DNA from: Hypericibacter adhaerens | GTDB lineage: Bacteria > Pseudomonadota > Alphaproteobacteria > Dongiales > Dongiaceae | Length of the DNA stretch: 64,000 nucleotides | Assembly (NCBI RefSeq): GCF_008728835.1 | Contig: NZ_CP042582.1 | Location: forward strand, 5,005,001-5,069,000 | Direction of reading: 5' to 3' | Shown here: positions 34,273 through 44,084 of the stretch, piece by piece | How the letters are laid out: every line of letters begins with the position of its first letter | How positions within the stretch are numbered: the first letter of the stretch is position 1 | The notes under the pieces: generated by a model | The model's database searches: none | What the model saw: only the letters and a program-made list of their open reading frames with translations | Told to the model about the DNA's origin: nothing | Position numbers and translations under genes: made by a program

Positions 34273-34329
34273 GACGACACCTTTGGTTTGCAAAGCCTCG
34301 AGAGGATTCCCCTCGCGGCTGCCGTTTTC

Positions 34330-35394
34330 CTAGGCGGGTTTCTCCACGGATGGATGGCCGGCAGCGGACCCGCGGCGGGAAAAGCCGACCATTCGCTCGG
34401 CATCCTCGTCCCAGAGCGCCAGCCAAACGGATCGGAGGCCGGCCCCGACCGTCAGCGGCGCCCGCGTCCGCAGCGCCGGGATGGCCTCGTAGCAGGCTTG
34501 CAGCCGGTAGTTCGGCACGCGCGGCGCAAGATGATGGATATGGTGAAATCCGATGTTACCGGTAAACCACTGCATCACGCGGGGGAGACGCAGGCAGGAC
34601 GAGCCTTCCAATGACGCGGATGCAAAGCTCCATTGCTCTTCCCGGTTCCATTGCGAGCTGTCGAAACGGTGCTGCAGGGCGAACAGCCAGACGCCGATGA
34701 TCGAGGCGACGACAATGATGAGCGCCTGTATCAACAGCACTTCCCAGAATCCCAGCCAGAATCCGAGCCCGAGCAGCACCCCGGCGAGCACGGTGTTGGT
34801 GATATGCACCGAGCGTCGTTCCTGCGTCCAATTCTCCGGCGTGTCGAACGGCACGCGGTAGAGAAGGATGAAGACCAGCGGAGGCAGAATGACATGGGCG
34901 ACGATCGGATGGCGCACCGCCCGGTAGAGAATCCGGTCGTGCCACGGCAAGGCCCGATACTCCTTGACGGTCAGGCATGTGGTGTAGATGTCGGCGCCGC
35001 TATGCCGCCGGTCGAGATTGTTCCAAACCCCGTGATGAGCGGCATGATGCCGGCGCCAGTTGGCATAGGGCGTCAGGGTCAGCAGCCCGCAGATCCTGCC
35101 GGCGAGCGTGTTGGCGGCCCGGGACACGAACAGCGATCCGTGACCGCAGTCGTGCTGAAGGATGAAGATTCGCACCAGGAGCGCGCCGGCCGGAATTGCC
35201 AGCACCATGCCGAGCGGCAGCGACAGATGGATGAGCTTGTACATGGCAGCCCACGCGACCAAATAGAGGCCGATCGAGCTGACAAGCTGCCAGATACTGC
35301 TGGAGAGGCGGGGCGATTCGAACGAGGAAATGGCGGATCGCAGCGACTGGCTGGCGGATGCGCCGGTGTCGCCGGGCGACGGGGCTGTAATCAA
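34330..35394 (-). CDS. Fatty acid desaturase (acyl-lipid omega-6 type)
   Basis: 354-aa membrane di-iron desaturase. The three histidine boxes are complete: HDCGH (81-85), HHAAHH (116-121) and HHIHH (284-288). Hydrophobic segments lie at 35-56, 60-80, 165-180 and 200-240. The LPRVMQWFTGNIGFHHIHHL segment is typical of delta-12/omega-6-type desaturases in proteobacteria. It introduces a double bond into acyl chains of membrane lipids with electrons from ferredoxin. Translation is taken from a TTG (35394) since no ATG occurs before the first span. The ribosome binding site is poor, so the exact start is uncertain. Confidence 0.9.
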   Translation of the reverse strand: MITAPSPGDTGASASQSLRSAISSFESPRLSSSIWQLVSSIGLYLVAWAAMYKLIHLSLPLGMVLAIPAGALLVRIFILQHDCGHGSLFVSRAANTLAGRICGLLTLTPYANWRRHHAAHHGVWNNLDRRHSGADIYTTCLTVKEYRALPWHDRILYRAVRHPIVAHVILPPLVFILLYRVPFDTPENWTQERRSVHITNTVLAGVLLGLGFWLGFWEVLLIQALIIVVASIIGVWLFALQHRFDSSQWNREEQWSFASASLEGSSCLRLPRVMQWFTGNIGFHHIHHLAPRVPNYRLQACYEAIPALRTRAPLTVGAGLRSVWLALWDEDAERMVGFSRRGSAAGHPSVEKPA

Positions 35395-35527
35395 CGGAAA
35401 CAGGGCCTCATATGAAAGGTACGAGCAGGATCAGCATGCCGTCGAATAGAGTCTCGCAGACGGCACGTCCTGCTTTCGGAATCACGCAGCGCCGACACGG
35501 TCGACGCCGGCCTTGATCGGTGCCGGT

Positions 35528-35965
35528 TCAGCCGGCTACCGCATTGACGACAGCGACGCCCGCGGCGCGGTGCTCGGCAAGCCTCGCTTGCTGTTGGCGC
35601 GCGGCCTCCGTCTCGCTCAGGCTCCACGCCAGCAGCGTGATTTCGAATCCTTCCATCTCGTGCTTCAACAGCCACTCGACGAGTTGCACGTGCTCGGCGG
35701 CTCGTTTGACGGTTGTGCGCTTGCCTGGCAGGGTCACCAGATCGGGCGCCTCACGCCCCTTCCAGGCGTAGATGAAAACCTCTCCCGTGGGCCGGTGTGT
35801 GATCTCGCCGATCGACATTTCACCCCAGATGCCGGCCGCCTGCCGCGCCGCCTCGTCGTTCAAGCGCAAGGCACGCAGCCGGTCGATCTTACTGCGTTGG
35901 TCCGCTTCGGCAGGGCTCGCCGTGCGCCCGCTGCGTGAATTCCGCGCCATATTCTGCTCCGTCAT
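35528..35965 (-). CDS. Hypothetical protein
   Basis: 145 aa, no signal or membrane segment. N-terminal third is basic and polar (NSRSGRTASPAEADQRSKID). It is followed by a helix (RLNDEAARQAAGIWG), a short beta segment (EVFIYAWKG) and long helices (TVKRAAEHVQLVEWLLKHEM, LSETEAARQQQARLAEHRA). I do not recognise a family. Start ATG at 35965. It is upstream of the desaturase in the same direction with a 133-bp gap. The composition fits a real gene, but support is limited to frame and codon use. Confidence 0.5.
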   Translation of the reverse strand: MTEQNMARNSRSGRTASPAEADQRSKIDRLRALRLNDEAARQAAGIWGEMSIGEITHRPTGEVFIYAWKGREAPDLVTLPGKRTTVKRAAEHVQLVEWLLKHEMEGFEITLLAWSLSETEAARQQQARLAEHRAAGVAVVNAVAG

Positions 35966-36410
35966 CGAGGCGACATGCCTGCATTATCGAGACCGGTGGA
36001 TCTCCGGCAGGCGGTAGCGAAAAAACGACTTTTCTCGAGATCGCGGGAGCCGGGCCGGCGCCGAAGTTCCGGATATCGGGCGGGCTGACGAGAGCCTCTC
36101 CCGCAGACGCCCGAAAGCGCCGACAAGGCACAACAGCCACGATCCGGCCGGATGATGGCGGAAGAGTCGGGCGCGTTGGAGAACTCCAGCTTGCTGCCCC
36201 ACGTCCTGGCTTTCCTGCCGGGATATCGCCTGAGGATCGCCCCCAGGCCGCGGTCGCTCGAATCAGCTGAAGGCCAGATGCTTAACGGGCCGTATTGCGG
36301 GAACGCTCGACTGGCGCTTCCTGCTCAGGACCATAGGCGCTTTTCCCATCTCTGTCCGATTTATTTTGCAAGGCGGAAGTTCGGCACGCCGCCGCGCCGG
36401 CAGAAAGCTG
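35966..36410. other. Non-coding region, nothing recognised
   Basis: 445 bp between the hypothetical gene and the 3' end of the CHASE3 kinase gene. Less GC-rich than the genes, with scattered A/T runs (GAAAAAACGACTTTTCTCG forms a weak stem). No promoter, repeat or RNA gene could be supported. Weak open frames on the plus strand lack ribosome binding sites. Confidence 0.4.
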
Positions 36411-37901
36411 TCACTGATCGGACGGCAAGGCCGCTCGTGGCGACGCGGAATCTGCGCGCGGCAGATAGATATCGACGACCGTACCGCGCTTCGGCTCGCT
36501 CCGAATCTCGACATGGCCGCGCGACTGCCGCGCGAAACCGAGCACCATGGAAAGACCCAGACCCGAGCTCCGGCCCCCGACCTTGGTGGTGAAGAAGGGT
36601 TCGAACGCCCGGCCCAGAACCTCCGGTGTCATGCCGGTGCCGGTGTCCGACATTGAAAGCGTGACGTAATCGCCGGGCGCGAGACTGGGCTTCCCGGCCG
36701 CTTCGCCGGCCGACAGCGACATGTTGGCGGTCTCGATGGTCAGCTGGCCGCCATCGGTCATGGCGTCCCGGGCATTGATCGCGAGATTGACGAGCGCGGA
36801 TTCGGCCTGGACCGGATCGACCAGGACAGGCCAAGGATCTTCAGCGAGCCGCAGCTGGATCTCGATTCCGACGCCGAAGATCGGCTGCAGCAGTCCCAGG
36901 GTCGAGGAAACCAGCTCGTTTACGTTGATCCTTTCGGGCTCCAGCGATCGCCGCCGCGAGAAGGCCAGGAGCCGATCGATGAGCGCAGAACCCTGAAGGC
37001 TCGCTCTCATGCAGACGCTCATAAGTTCCTCGGCCTTGCCGTCCGCTCCCATGCGCTTTTCGAGCTGGCTCAGGCCGCTCACAACGATGGCCAGCAGATT
37101 ATTGACATCATGGGCCATGCCGCTCGTCAGCTGGGCGACTGTCTCCATGCGCTGGGCTCGAGCGAGCTGGCTCTCCGCGACTCTGCTTGCGGCCAGATCC
37201 TGGAGAAGCATCGCTTCGGACCGCTGCCGGCGATCCACCTCCTTTTGCGTCAGATGGAACGCCCAGAGGATGACCATCGCGCTCGCCAGGATGCCGGCGA
37301 ACAGGATCAAAGCGGAATTTTGGACGTAGGCGCGGGCATTGCTCAAACGCGACCGGGCGCTATCGGACTCCGTCGCTACCACGCCGACGATCGTTTCCCG
37401 CATCTTGTCGGTGAGAGCCCTGCCCTCGTCGATGCCGGGGCGCACGATGGCGGAAAGGCCCCGACCCTGCCGGGCGACGATGAGCGCCTCGAGCCGATCG
37501 ATGCGGTCGCTCAGCATCGGGCGGAGCTGGTCGACGCGCCGCCATTGGCTGGGATTGTCGCCGAAGAGCTGGCTCAATTGCTGAAGGGATTGTGGGGCCT
37601 CGGTTGCAGCGGCCCGGTAGGCATCGAGATAGGTCGGATCGCCCGTGATCAGGTAGCCTTCCTGATTGTCTTCGGCCCTGCCGAGGAGCGACAGCAGATG
37701 TTCGGCCTCGCCACGGACATCGCGCACATGCTGCACGATGCCGTCCGCAGCGGCCAAGCCGTGAATCTGGTAGTAGGTTGCTCCAAAGAGGCCGCCCACC
37801 AGGAGGATGGCCAGCCACAGAGCGATTCGCCGCCCCCATCGATGTCGCAACCCGCCGAAAGGGGGTTCGTGTCGCGATCGACTGGCGTCGGCAACGGACA
37901 C
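36411..37901 (-). CDS. CHASE3-domain sensor histidine kinase
   Basis: 496-aa membrane kinase. Span 1 is at about 24-45 (GRRIALWLAILLVGGLFGAT). The CHASE3 periplasmic helical domain runs about 48-190 (RGEAEHLLSLLGRAEDNQEGYLITGDPTYL). Span 2 is at 195-215. Then come a short coiled coil and phosphoacceptor His264 (SGMAHDVNNLL). The HATPase has LVNLAINARDAM, SDTGTGM, FEPFFTTK and SSGLGLSMV. The chosen start is a GTG at 37901, seven bases after AGGGAGGG. An upstream extension lacks a site and is basic low-quality sequence. No cognate response regulator is adjacent. The receiver-only protein at 41867 is the nearest candidate partner. Confidence 0.88.
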   Translation of the reverse strand: MSVADASRSRHEPPFGGLRHRWGRRIALWLAILLVGGLFGATYYQIHGLAAADGIVQHVRDVRGEAEHLLSLLGRAEDNQEGYLITGDPTYLDAYRAAATEAPQSLQQLSQLFGDNPSQWRRVDQLRPMLSDRIDRLEALIVARQGRGLSAIVRPGIDEGRALTDKMRETIVGVVATESDSARSRLSNARAYVQNSALILFAGILASAMVILWAFHLTQKEVDRRQRSEAMLLQDLAASRVAESQLARAQRMETVAQLTSGMAHDVNNLLAIVVSGLSQLEKRMGADGKAEELMSVCMRASLQGSALIDRLLAFSRRRSLEPERINVNELVSSTLGLLQPIFGVGIEIQLRLAEDPWPVLVDPVQAESALVNLAINARDAMTDGGQLTIETANMSLSAGEAAGKPSLAPGDYVTLSMSDTGTGMTPEVLGRAFEPFFTTKVGGRSSGLGLSMVLGFARQSRGHVEIRSEPKRGTVVDIYLPRADSASPRAALPSDQ

Positions 37902-38234
37902 GGCAGGCTCCCTCCCTAGCTCCGCTGGCTGTCGCTGGCCACGGGTCAATCTCCATTCCTGTTGAGAACCGACGCCTCGGCCGTTATCGGCGAGAACGCC
38001 GTTCGCTGTTCGCGGTTCGAAAGGCCGGATCGCGAAACCCCGCCGAGCGGGAAAGCGCAACGGCACAGGCGTGAAAAGCGACCGTCGGGATCGCGCTCTG
38101 TGGTTTGCGCCGGCTCCACTCAATCGCCGGCGTCATTCCCGCTTGATCTATCGGTGCCGTTCTTCGAATCACCATTCCCGAGCTTGGGCGAGATCGCGAT
38201 CCCGGGATTTTAAACCGTTTTCACGGCGACGCAT
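37902..38234. other. Non-coding region between kinase and downstream small gene
   Basis: 333 bp upstream of the CHASE3 kinase gene. AGGGAGGG just upstream of 37901 is the proposed ribosome binding site. The remainder shows no repeat, palindrome or RNA that I can support. Confidence 0.4.
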
Positions 38235-38570
38235 CTAGACGACCTCGGAAGCGGATCGGGCGATCGTGTAGGCGCTCGACACCGTGTCGGTCAGTTCCTG
38301 GACCAGACGGGCCAGGTCTTCGATCATTGCCGTCTCGGGCATATCCAGGGGATCGATGCTGGCGAGAATCCCCACCGCCCGTTCGTAACCGGCAATGGCG
38401 GGCGCCATGCCGATCGCCGGATAGGATGAATCGATCATCTTCAGTCTATGGACGATTTCCTCGAGCGCGCGGATCGATCGCGTGCATTCCTGAACCAGTT
38501 CCGCCCGCAGATTGGCGATGGTCCGGGCCCCGCCCGCGGCGAGGGTGGGATGTTTCACGACGGCGCCCAT
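38235..38570 (-). CDS. Hypothetical helical protein downstream of chemoreceptor
   Basis: 111 aa, cytoplasmic, predicted all-helical (TIANLRAELVQECTRSIRAL, EIVHRLKMIDSSYPAIGM, MIEDLARLVQELTDTVSSAY). Start ATG at 38570 follows GGGGGCC. It lies 96 bp downstream of the chemoreceptor gene on the same strand, so it may be co-transcribed and act in the same signalling complex, which is inference. No family recognised. Confidence 0.6.
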   Translation of the reverse strand: MGAVVKHPTLAAGGARTIANLRAELVQECTRSIRALEEIVHRLKMIDSSYPAIGMAPAIAGYERAVGILASIDPLDMPETAMIEDLARLVQELTDTVSSAYTIARSASEVV

Positions 38571-38666
38571 GGTGGCCCCCTGCTCCTGATGACGCCGATC
38601 CGAGGCGGTGGGGCCGGGGTGGGCTGGCGAACGCGCCAGCGCCCCGGCCTCCCCGACGACTCGGGA

Positions 38667-40739
38667 TCAGGCTGCGCGGATCTTGTTGAGGAAGCCGTCG
38701 ACCTCGCCGCGCAGGACCTCCGCCTGCTTGGCGAGCTCGCCGGCCGTCGAGAGGACCTGCGCCGAAGCGGCACCGGTCTGGCTCGCCGCCTGCGTCACGC
38801 CGCCGATGTTGGACGACACCTCCGACGTGCCCGCGGCCGCCTGCTGGACATTGCGGGCGATCTCCTGGGTCGCGGCCCCCTGCTCCTCGACCGCCGACGC
38901 GATCACCGTGGCGATCTCGCTGATCTTGGAGATCGTGCCGCCGATGCCCTCGATGGCGTTGACCGAGCCGGCCGTGGCGTTCTGCATGGCCTGGATCTGG
39001 CCGGCGATCTCCTCGGTCGCCTTGGCCGTCTGGTTGGCCAGGGACTTGACCTCGGAGGCCACCACCGCGAAGCCCTTGCCGGCCTCGCCCGCGCGCGCCG
39101 CCTCGATCGTGGCGTTGAGCGCCAGGAGGTTGGTCTGGCTGGCGATGTCGTTGATGAGCTGCACGATGTTGCCGATCTTCTGCGCGGCCTCGGCCAATCC
39201 CTTGACCTCGGCATTGGTCTTCGCCGCCTCGCCGACCGCACGGCCGGCGATGTCGGTCGATTCCGACACGCGACGGCTGATCTCGGCCACCGAGCTCGCA
39301 AGCTCCTCCGCGGCCGACGCGACCGTCTGCACGTTGGTCGAGGCCTGCTCGGAGGCGGCCGCCACCGCCGTCGACTGGCGGGAGGTCTCCTCCGCCGTCG
39401 CCGACATGCTCTCGGCGGTCGACCGCATCTCGGTCGCGGCCGAGGCCAGGATGCCCAGGAGGCCCGAGACCGACTCGTCGAAGCTCTTGATGTAGCCTTC
39501 GATCGCCTTCTGGCGCTCTTCCTTGCGCGCCTGCTCCTTGCGCTGCTCCTCGGCCAGGCGGTCCATCTCGATGGCGTTCTGCTTGAACACCTCGACCGCG
39601 TCAGCCATGCTGCCGATCTCGTCCTTGCGGCCGAGCGCCGGCACGATGATGGTCTTGTCGCCGCCGGCGAGCTTGCCCATGGCCGCCGTCATCGCGACGA
39701 CGGGCTTGGCGATGCCGCTGCCGATGAGCCAGGCGATGACCAGGCCCAGCGCGATGCCGCCCAGGCTCAGGATGATCGAGAGCATCTCCGAGCTGTCGAT
39801 CACGCCATGGGTCTCGTCCTCGACCTTGTTCTCGTCGTCGGACGCGTCGGAAGCGATCGCCTCGGCGTCGCTCGTCACGGCTTCGGTCTGCTCGGCGATG
39901 GTCTCGTTGACCAGCTTCTCCATGTCGGCGTCGACGGCCTCGCTCTTCTTGAAGGCCTCGTCATAGCCGGCGATGAGCGTCTTGATCTCCTCGACCTGGG
40001 CGTTGAGCGCGGGGTCCGAGACGACCTTCTCGATCTGCTCGATGGCCTTCTCGGCGGAGGCGAAAGCCTCTTCCGCCTGCTCGGCCGAGCTGCTCTCGCG
40101 GCGCTCCAGCATCAGGTTCGAATAGAGGCGCGCCTTCATGACCTCGTAAAGGGCCGTGCCGGCGAGGATGGCCGCATTGCTGTTGCCGCTCTGCGTCGCC
40201 TTCTGCATCAGCGCCTCGAGGCCGTCCGAAACCTTCGGCCCGGCGACATCGAGCACGTCCGAAGCGATCTTGACCCGCTCGGCTTCGAGCTCCTCGACCT
40301 TGCCGAAGCTGGCGATGATCTCCGACAGCTTCGAGCTGACATCGCCGAAGGCCTTCTTCTGCGTATCGTCGGACGAATGCTGCTGGCCCGTCTCGATCTC
40401 GGCCTGGAGCTTCTTCTCGACATCGCCCGCATCCTTGGCGGCGTTGGTGTCGCGCGTGCCGACATAGACGTCGATATTGCGCCGCAGCTTGACCACGTCG
40501 CGCTCGATGTTGCTGGCGTCATCGACGATGTTCACGGCGCCGATATATTCGCCGAACTGCGTGCCGATCGAGCTGAAGCCCATGAAGGAAATTCCGGACA
40601 CGGTCGCCAGCAGGAGCAGGACGAGCCCGAAGCCCGACAGCACCTTGGTCTTGACCTTCATGTTGGCGAAGGTCGCCAGCAGGCCACCCTTGCTCGTATT
40701 CACAGGCCTCGCATTCGCAGACAAGGACGTGGTCGACAT
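38667..40739 (-). CDS. Methyl-accepting chemotaxis protein with helical (HBM-like) sensor
   Basis: 690-aa transmembrane chemoreceptor. Span 1 is at about 26-50 ([18 protein letters not shown]). A long periplasmic helical bundle runs 50-315, with an unusually acidic stretch near its end ([19 protein letters not shown]). Span 2 is at 316-340, then HAMP. The cytoplasmic signalling hairpin has its tip around 523-566 ([35 protein letters not shown]). The sensor length and the [17 protein letters not shown] helix fit helical bimodular-type domains that bind organic acids. Start ATG at 40739; an upstream TTG in frame adds five residues. No C-terminal CheR-binding pentapeptide is seen (ends NKIRAA). 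No che genes nearby. Confidence 0.93.
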   Translation of the reverse strand: MSTTSLSANARPVNTSKGGLLATFANMKVKTKVLSGFGLVLLLLATVSGISFMGFSSIGTQFGEYIGAVNIVDDASNIERDVVKLRRNIDVYVGTRDTNAAKDAGDVEKKLQAEIETGQQHSSDDTQKKAFGDVSSKLSEIIASFGKVEELEAERVKIASDVLDVAGPKVSDGLEALMQKATQSGNSNAAILAGTALYEVMKARLYSNLMLERRESSSAEQAEEAFASAEKAIEQIEKVVSDPALNAQVEEIKTLIAGYDEAFKKSEAVDADMEKLVNETIAEQTEAVTSDAEAIASDASDDENKVEDETHGVIDSSEMLSIILSLGGIALGLVIAWLIGSGIAKPVVAMTAAMGKLAGGDKTIIVPALGRKDEIGSMADAVEVFKQNAIEMDRLAEEQRKEQARKEERQKAIEGYIKSFDESVSGLLGILASAATEMRSTAESMSATAEETSRQSTAVAAASEQASTNVQTVASAAEELASSVAEISRRVSESTDIAGRAVGEAAKTNAEVKGLAEAAQKIGNIVQLINDIASQTNLLALNATIEAARAGEAGKGFAVVASEVKSLANQTAKATEEIAGQIQAMQNATAGSVNAIEGIGGTISKISEIATVIASAVEEQGAATQEIARNVQQAAAGTSEVSSNIGGVTQAASQTGAASAQVLSTAGELAKQAEVLRGEVDGFLNKIRAA

Positions 40740-40785
40740 AATCGCTATCTCCAATGGCCGGGACCCTCGTCCCGGGCGGCTGTCG

Positions 40786-41598
40786 TTAAAGGGATTGCAG
40801 CAGGAACCGGCGGTTCACGCCCTGGACCGGCCTTGCGTTTGAAGGGAAGAGCGCGGCGAACTTCCGTATCTGGTCTTCGGATGCCTCGATCGGCTGCTTG
40901 AACATCGTCCAGAGAACGCCCTCGCTGCATGGCGGCGTGGTGAGGGAGCCCTGATAGCGGAAGAAGCCGCGCTCTGTCGGCAGCAGGCTCGCGGGGGTGA
41001 TCTGCGTGCCGACGTCCTGGACCGGTCCTGCCACCGCCGGCATTCCCGCCCAGATGGGTTGCAGGGCGGCATTCTCGGCGCCCTGCTGGATGAAGACGCC
41101 GAGCACGGCCAGCTGACCGCTCTCGGCGCGATGAACGAAATGCAGCTCCAGATCGAAGGCCCGGCCGGCGAGAAGATGCTCGCTCGGATGATGGAAATGG
41201 AACTGCAGGAGCTCGAAACTGCGGCCGTCGATCCGGCTGCGCGAGCCCGGATCGCAATTCACCTGGATGGTGTGGCCGTTATTGAGGATCTTGAGGGGCA
41301 TGGGCCGGAAGTCGGGCTCGACGCCGGCAAGCTGAGCGCTGATGGCGTTCTTCAGGTCGATCGGGGTCTGCTCGAACCCCAGCTCGCAGACCTTGAAGTC
41401 GGCCGAAAGCTCGCCCCAGTTCTGCGGCCCGGCTTCGCCCTCATAGCTCCAATGCGCCGCTTCACCGTGGGAGGCAGTGCCGGAGTCGGCGAGGACGTCC
41501 CGCGACTTCATGAGCGACAAGCAGATCGGACAAGCGGCGACACCGGTCGCGAGGCGTCGAATGACATGGCGGCGTGAAATGGGGGTGGTCACGATCAT
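40786..41598 (-). CDS. Alpha-class carbonic anhydrase, exported
   Basis: 270-aa periplasmic zinc enzyme interconverting CO2 and bicarbonate. The N-terminus [19 protein letters not shown] resembles a twin-arginine or Sec leader. The mature domain starts with [16 protein letters not shown]. Zinc ligands His134 and His136 ([12 protein letters not shown]) and His153 (ELHFVH) are all present. NNGHTIQVN (His109 region) and [12 protein letters not shown] are typical of the class. An ATG lies at 41598, but GAGAGGG abuts it. The GTG two codons later (41592) has better spacing and may be the real start. It lies 46 bp upstream of the chemoreceptor gene. Confidence 0.93.
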   Translation of the reverse strand: MIVTTPISRRHVIRRLATGVAACPICLSLMKSRDVLADSGTASHGEAAHWSYEGEAGPQNWGELSADFKVCELGFEQTPIDLKNAISAQLAGVEPDFRPMPLKILNNGHTIQVNCDPGSRSRIDGRSFELLQFHFHHPSEHLLAGRAFDLELHFVHRAESGQLAVLGVFIQQGAENAALQPIWAGMPAVAGPVQDVGTQITPASLLPTERGFFRYQGSLTTPPCSEGVLWTMFKQPIEASEDQIRKFAALFPSNARPVQGVNRRFLLQSL

Positions 41599-41866
41599 TC
41601 CCTCTCAATTGACCCTGCCGGTCGGCGATCACCGCCGGTTCCCGCGGTCGCGATGGCCGCTCAAATCGGCCTTCAAACCCGCGGACATAAATTCCTGGGT
41701 CCCTGATATAGGTAGGAGTCCTAATGATTTACTTAAAATGCCCTGTAATACTTCGGCTATAGACCATCGGTCGCCGGACCGTGGCAGCGCCCCTAAAGGT
41801 TGCAGACGGCGCGCGCGAACCGGCGGCGCCAGGGTCGGATCGATGGATCTTTCGGACGAGCGGCTG

Positions 41867-42247
41867 CTACGACGAAGCGACCGGCAGCAGCTCTTTGACG
41901 GCGGCCAGCAGTTCCGCGTCGCGGAAGGGCTTGAAGAGCGTGCGGTGCGCGCCCAGCGCCTCGGTCAATGCCAGGGCCACGACGGCCGGCAGCTCGCGGC
42001 CACCACCGGAGATGGCAATGATGGAAATCTTCCCGTTCACCCCGCGGACCGCCTTGATGACCTCCGTGCCGTCGGCCTGCGGCAGCAAAACGTCGGTCAC
42101 AAGCAGATCGTAGGCCGTGCGGCGCAGATGTTCGATGGCGGCTTGGCCGTCTCCCGCTTCCACGACCTCGTGACCGGCCTCCTGGAGAAGGGCGCGCAGC
42201 ATCGATCTGAACTCTTTATTGTCCTCGACGAGCAGAATTCTTGCCAT
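41867..42247 (-). CDS. Single-domain response regulator (receiver only)
   Basis: 126 aa comprising only a receiver domain. It has the acidic pair in LLVEDN (5-10), phosphoacceptor Asp52 (LLVTDVLLP), the Thr/Ser position in IAISGGG, and Lys in LFKPFRDAEL. No output domain follows. The start is 9 bp downstream of the MarR-family stop, so the two form an operon. It may relay phosphate in a chemotaxis-like or phosphorelay pathway. The orphan CHASE3 kinase at 36411 has no receiver of its own and is a candidate donor. Confidence 0.92.
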   Translation of the reverse strand: MARILLVEDNKEFRSMLRALLQEAGHEVVEAGDGQAAIEHLRRTAYDLLVTDVLLPQADGTEVIKAVRGVNGKISIIAISGGGRELPAVVALALTEALGAHRTLFKPFRDAELLAAVKELLPVASS

Positions 42248-42256
42248 GACACCGCC

Positions 42257-42742
42257 TCAACTGTCGTTCGGCGATGGCGGCGCCGACGAGGAGCCGGCAA
42301 TCGCCGCATAGACGTTGCGTGCCGCAACCGCCAGGATCTCCGCCGCCTGCACCTGCTGCTGGGGGAGAAGACCCTCCAGCGCATCGACGAGGAGATTCAG
42401 CGGATCGGAATCCAGCAGCCCTCGTCCCTCCGCCGTGAGACCGATCCGCATGACGCGCCCGTCCGACGGATCCTTGTTCCTGACCACCAGCTTCTTGCGG
42501 ACGAGCGCCGAGATCGTATCCGAGGCCGCGGCCTTGCTGACGCAGTGGGCGCGCGCGAAATGGGTGAGCGTCTGCACGCTTTCGTTCGCCCGGGCGAGGT
42601 AGCGCAGCGCGCCCCACTGCGCGGGATTCAAGCCGTGGACGAAGGATTGGCTGTAGATCAGCCGCATCGTGTGGTCGAGCAGTTCCGCCGTCGCGCGGAG
42701 CCGTCTGTCACCCGCCCTGCGGTTTCGGCCCCCGGGCTTCAT
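42257..42742 (-). CDS. MarR-family transcriptional regulator
   Basis: 161 aa. Winged helix-turn-helix with TLTHFARAHCVSKAAASDTISAL (recognition region) and the wing VVRNKDPSDGRVMRIGLTAEG. Dimerisation helices lie on both sides. The N-terminus is basic (KPGGRNRRAGDRRLR). The ATG at 42742 is used; a TTG three codons upstream is possible. It is paired in an operon with a receiver-only protein, which is unusual. The ligand and targets are unknown. Confidence 0.88.
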   Translation of the reverse strand: MKPGGRNRRAGDRRLRATAELLDHTMRLIYSQSFVHGLNPAQWGALRYLARANESVQTLTHFARAHCVSKAAASDTISALVRKKLVVRNKDPSDGRVMRIGLTAEGRGLLDSDPLNLLVDALEGLLPQQQVQAAEILAVAARNVYAAIAGSSSAPPSPNDS

Positions 42743-43211
42743 CGGCGGCAATCATCGAGCCTCTGCGGCAGGCGGGGCGACAGAGCGATTTTCCCGCCAA
42801 CTGCTGCAGGGTCCATGGGCCGGTCGTGATGATGCCCCTGACGGGCGTTGTTTCTCGTGGTGCGCAAACGCATCGACTCGGGCGATTCGCACCCATCGGC
42901 ATTTCTACTTATCACGCTCGCCGCAGCGCGGCTTCAAGCAGTTTGGTGAAATCCATCGCCTGAAGGATAGATGTCCTTCCGCATAGGCCCCTCCGACAGG
43001 AGGAAGGCGAGGTCCGATCCCGCGACGAAGCTATCCCGGTGGACAGATAATGAACCTGGAAGCGTGAAGCGGACGCCGGTTCCTGGCGCCATCGACAGGA
43101 CTCCGGGCTTTATCCGCCGACATCGCGCTATAAAATGGGCCGCGGGTGGAGGGGCTTGCGTCGGCGGCAGGGGAGTGCCGGCGTCGCGCCCAGGGGAACG
43201 GAGAGTGCCTC
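42743..43211. other. Non-coding region between MarR gene and membrane protein gene
   Basis: 469 bp between divergent genes. It holds GGAGAG before the membrane protein start at 43212. No clear palindrome, repeat or RNA gene was seen. The MarR operator is expected here but could not be picked out. Confidence 0.4.
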
Positions 43212-44051
43212 ATGCGACGTCCGCGACTGGCGCGAAACATCGCGCTCGGATTCTTCGTCTTTGGCCTCATCGTTTCGCCGGGCGTGTTCCTGATCCCGGA
43301 CGGCACGATCCCACGGGCGTTGCATAGCGGGCTCGCCATTGCGGGCCTGACGTCGCTCATATTGGGCGGCACCTTCGCGCTCGTGCAGCACGAAGAGACG
43401 CGTGCCCAGGACCGGCTGCGGCGGGGCGAAGGCGTGCTCGCCCGCTGGCGGATCGATCCTTTGGCCTGGAAAGATTTCCTCGCGCTCAATCACCAGGCGA
43501 GCGCCGAGCAGGGCGCGCTGCCCAATCAGCTCACGCCGGTGAAGGAAACGCCGCCCGAGGGCATCGAGATCGTGGTCGCGAGAGACGGCGTGGAAGTGGG
43601 CGGCGATTTCCAGCATGTGCCGTTCCGCGGCACACCGCGTGTCGAAAGCGTCTACCGCCTCCGCAATAACCGGTCGGCCGGTATCGAGCTCATTCTCCGG
43701 TACCCGACAAAATTCGGCTCGACCCGGCTGGCGCTGCGCTATCCCCTTCCGGCCGGCGACGAGGAGCTCGCCGCCAGGCTCCTCCTGCACTACCAGGCCT
43801 CGGAGCAGGCGACGCGCGGCAAGCCGGCGCTCGTTTTCCGCAACCCCAAGCTCTCCCGGGCGGTCCTGCTGACGATTCTCCTGTTATGCGCCGCTTCCTT
43901 CGCGGGCGGCCTTCTGCTCAAGGAGCAGGCGGCATTGGGCGATCTGCCTCTCTATATGGCGGTGATCGGCGCGGTCGCCGGCATCGGCGCCGCCCTCCTC
44001 CTGCTGATCATGCAGATCGCGCTCGCGATGGATGCGCGCCGCCAAGGGTGA
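43212..44051 (+). CDS. Membrane protein of unknown function
   Basis: 279 aa. Two N-terminal spans (about 9-29, NIALGFFVFGLIVSPGVFL, and 36-58, LHSGLAIAGLTSLILGGTFAL) are followed by a soluble domain of about 145 residues (IDPLAWKDFLALNHQASAEQG, IEIVVARDGVEVGGDFQHVPF, TPRVESVYRLRNNR). Two further spans lie at 217-237 and 248-272. The middle domain would face the cytoplasm or periplasm depending on orientation. Start ATG at 43212 after GGAGAG gives a basic N-terminus (MRRPRLARN), consistent with an inside start. Convergent with the enoyl-CoA hydratase gene. No family recognised. Confidence 0.7.
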   Translation: MRRPRLARNIALGFFVFGLIVSPGVFLIPDGTIPRALHSGLAIAGLTSLILGGTFALVQHEETRAQDRLRRGEGVLARWRIDPLAWKDFLALNHQASAEQGALPNQLTPVKETPPEGIEIVVARDGVEVGGDFQHVPFRGTPRVESVYRLRNNRSAGIELILRYPTKFGSTRLALRYPLPAGDEELAARLLLHYQASEQATRGKPALVFRNPKLSRAVLLTILLLCAASFAGGLLLKEQAALGDLPLYMAVIGAVAGIGAALLLLIMQIALAMDARRQG

Positions 44052-44084
44052 CGGCGAGCCGGTATCCGCTTCGCCGGAAAATGC

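Noticed and set aside
36152-36592. 146-aa plus-strand open frame in the gap next to the CHASE3 kinase
   Set aside because: No ribosome binding site, no family pattern, and its second half is antisense to the kinase gene.
38448-40901. 817-aa plus-strand open frame opposite the chemoreceptor gene
   Set aside because: Antisense of a high-GC coding gene. Its composition (RR, GR, LL runs) has no family pattern.
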